Virus record (IMG/VR): IMGVR_UViG_3300032308_002617
Location: 1-34,744 of that record
DNA length: 34,744 bases
DNA from: a virus
Reading direction: 5' to 3' (one strand)
Part shown: positions 33,963 through 34,744 of the stretch, piece after piece
Numbering within the stretch: the first letter of the stretch is position 1
How the letters are laid out: every line of letters begins with the position of its first letter
Program-made: the position numbers and the translations under genes
Notes under the pieces: generated by a model
The model's input: only the letters and a program-made list of their open reading frames with translations
What the model was told of the DNA's origin: nothing
The model's database searches: none

Positions 33963-34496
33963 ATGCGGGACAAAGACAGTGTTATACTGGAAAATCTTTA
34001 TAAAAGTATTTTGAATGAAAACAATATTCAAATTTCTTATATAAATGACAAAGACAAAGAAATTTGTTTAAAAATTTTTGAACAAGCATTTCCCCAGTAT
34101 AATTTGAAAGATTATATAAAATATTTCGAAGATACTGTAAAATGGGAAAAATCTTTAAAAGCAGTTGTCAACGGTAAAACAGTAGGAATTTATTTGTTGG
34201 GAGATCGTTCATTGGAAGATGCCATCAAAGAAGAAAAGGCAATTCCCAAAGAAGATTTGTCCGATTATAAAAATAAAAAAGGATTGGAAGGAGTAGTCTT
34301 GGCAGTTTTACCAGAATATCAAAAAATAGGAATTGGTAAAAAATTAAAAAATTCAGTGGAAAATTTACCTTACGATTACCTTTATGGACTCCAATATAAA
34401 AAATTGGGCAATTTGGAACATTGGATAAAATCCCGAAGAGTTGTTGCAGAATCAGAAGGACCAGAAGCAGTTTATATAACTTTAAAAGATTTGTAA
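33963..34496 (+). CDS. Leader-bearing GNAT acetyltransferase
   Basis: 177 aa. A KDQ-class leader MRDKDSVILENLYKSILNEN (ILE at 8-10, LNE at 17-19) precedes a GNAT domain: ISYINDKDKEICLKIFEQAF (first strand and helix), LKAVVNGKTVGIYLLG (strands 2-3), and motif A GVVLAVLPEYQKIGIGKKL with the acetyl-CoA pyrophosphate loop QKIGIG (120-125). Acetyl-CoA-dependent N-acetylation of a protein or small molecule is expected; the target is unknown. With the leader it is a candidate virion-delivered modifier that would act at the start of infection (inferred). Confidence 0.85.
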   Translation: MRDKDSVILENLYKSILNENNIQISYINDKDKEICLKIFEQAFPQYNLKDYIKYFEDTVKWEKSLKAVVNGKTVGIYLLGDRSLEDAIKEEKAIPKEDLSDYKNKKGLEGVVLAVLPEYQKIGIGKKLKNSVENLPYDYLYGLQYKKLGNLEHWIKSRRVVAESEGPEAVYITLKDL

Positions 34497-34552
34497 TTTA
34501 TTTTTGGGTGATTTGAAAAACTTAAGATTTTGTTTATATGTCAATCAGGGAT

Positions 34553-34744
34553 ATGCTTGTGAAAGTTACGATTCCAAAGAATAATCAAGCATTTGATAAA
34601 ATTTAAGGTAGTACCCTATATCTACTATATAGGGTGGCATTGCCGAAACTTAACATTTTCTAAGTCCCAGTATAAGGGCAAATTTTCACAGCATGGGTCC
34701 TATGACACAACATGCTGAAAAATTTTTGGTGTGTCGTGTCATAG
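34553..34744 (+). ncRNA. Structured region, cut by window end
   Basis: Downstream of the GNAT gene there is no convincing gene (only a 22-codon frame at 34538). The region is full of inverted repeats: 34553-34559/34586-34592 (7 bp), 34613-34621/34627-34635 (9 bp, ACCCTATAT with loop CTACT), 34689-34695/34711-34717 (7 bp) and 34700-34708/34736-34744 (9 bp, CTATGACAC/GTGTCATAG). The last two cross, as in an H-type pseudoknot. Strand not certain, because the inverted repeats work on both. It may be the start of another large RNA that continues past the window. Confidence 0.45.

Noticed and set aside
34538-34606. 22-codon frame (MSIRDMLVKVTIPKNNQAF)
   Set aside because: Too short, no ribosome site or box, and it overlaps a 7-bp hairpin of the structured region.

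Overview
The window looks like part of a large, AT-rich, tailed-phage genome (T4-like, probably jumbo class). Evidence: very dense small genes on both strands with ATGA/TAATG overlaps; twelve tRNA genes plus a tmRNA; several free-standing homing-type endonucleases; fibre-like virion proteins; phage-borne nucleotide and glycan enzymes; and short start-proximal TAAATA boxes resembling T4 late promoters. Two small lipoproteins with clear lipoboxes suggest a Gram-negative-type host envelope. The host cannot be named from the sequence.

Layout. 1-1160: tRNAs Ala, Val, a class II tRNA with anticodon UAU, Tyr and Gln, with an HNH endonuclease gene between Ala and Val. 1223-5484: small leader-bearing proteins, adenylosuccinate synthetase (purA), a gamma-glutamylcyclotransferase-like protein and an M14-type zinc peptidase. 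5496-6165: tRNA-Asn preceded directly by a ~600-nt structured RNA that resembles ROOL/GOLLD-type phage RNAs. 6207-9329: a tightly overlapping ten-gene minus-strand operon behind a sigma70-like promoter, ending in a microprotein that looks like the N-terminal domain of ribosomal protein bL12. 9439-13352: tRNAs Pro, Ser, Gly and Glu, a second structured RNA, a clan-CD-like cysteine peptidase, ribosomal protein bS21 and a PD-(D/E)XK-type endonuclease. 13391-18928: glycosyltransferases and methyltransferases around tRNA-Met and tRNA-Thr. 18948-22612: virion-type proteins and basic Cys-rich small proteins. 22702-24353: an HTH-metallophosphoesterase and a tmRNA. 24523-28830: fibre/appendage genes and a membrane protein. 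28851-32385: GMP reductase (guaC), a nucleotidyltransferase and a Nudix hydrolase. 32439-34496: two HNH endonucleases and a leader-bearing GNAT acetyltransferase. 34553-end: a further structured region.

How it fits together. (1) Roughly eighteen unrelated small proteins begin with one of two short N-terminal modules (KDQxxLExxYxxVLxE or MKFxxLVExLL), most carrying an (L/I)xE tripeptide like T4 prohead-protease sites. I infer a capsid-targeting or ejection signal shared by a diverse cargo, and many of these genes have a TAAATA/TAAGTA box a few bases before the start codon. (2) tRNAs, tmRNA, bS21 and a bL12-NTD-like protein form a translation-takeover set. (3) GuaC plus PurA would convert GMP to IMP to adenylosuccinate, matching an AT-rich genome's need for A. 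(4) A glycosyltransferase/methyltransferase island probably modifies virion or host glycans. Function assignments come from motifs read by eye; no database search was run.
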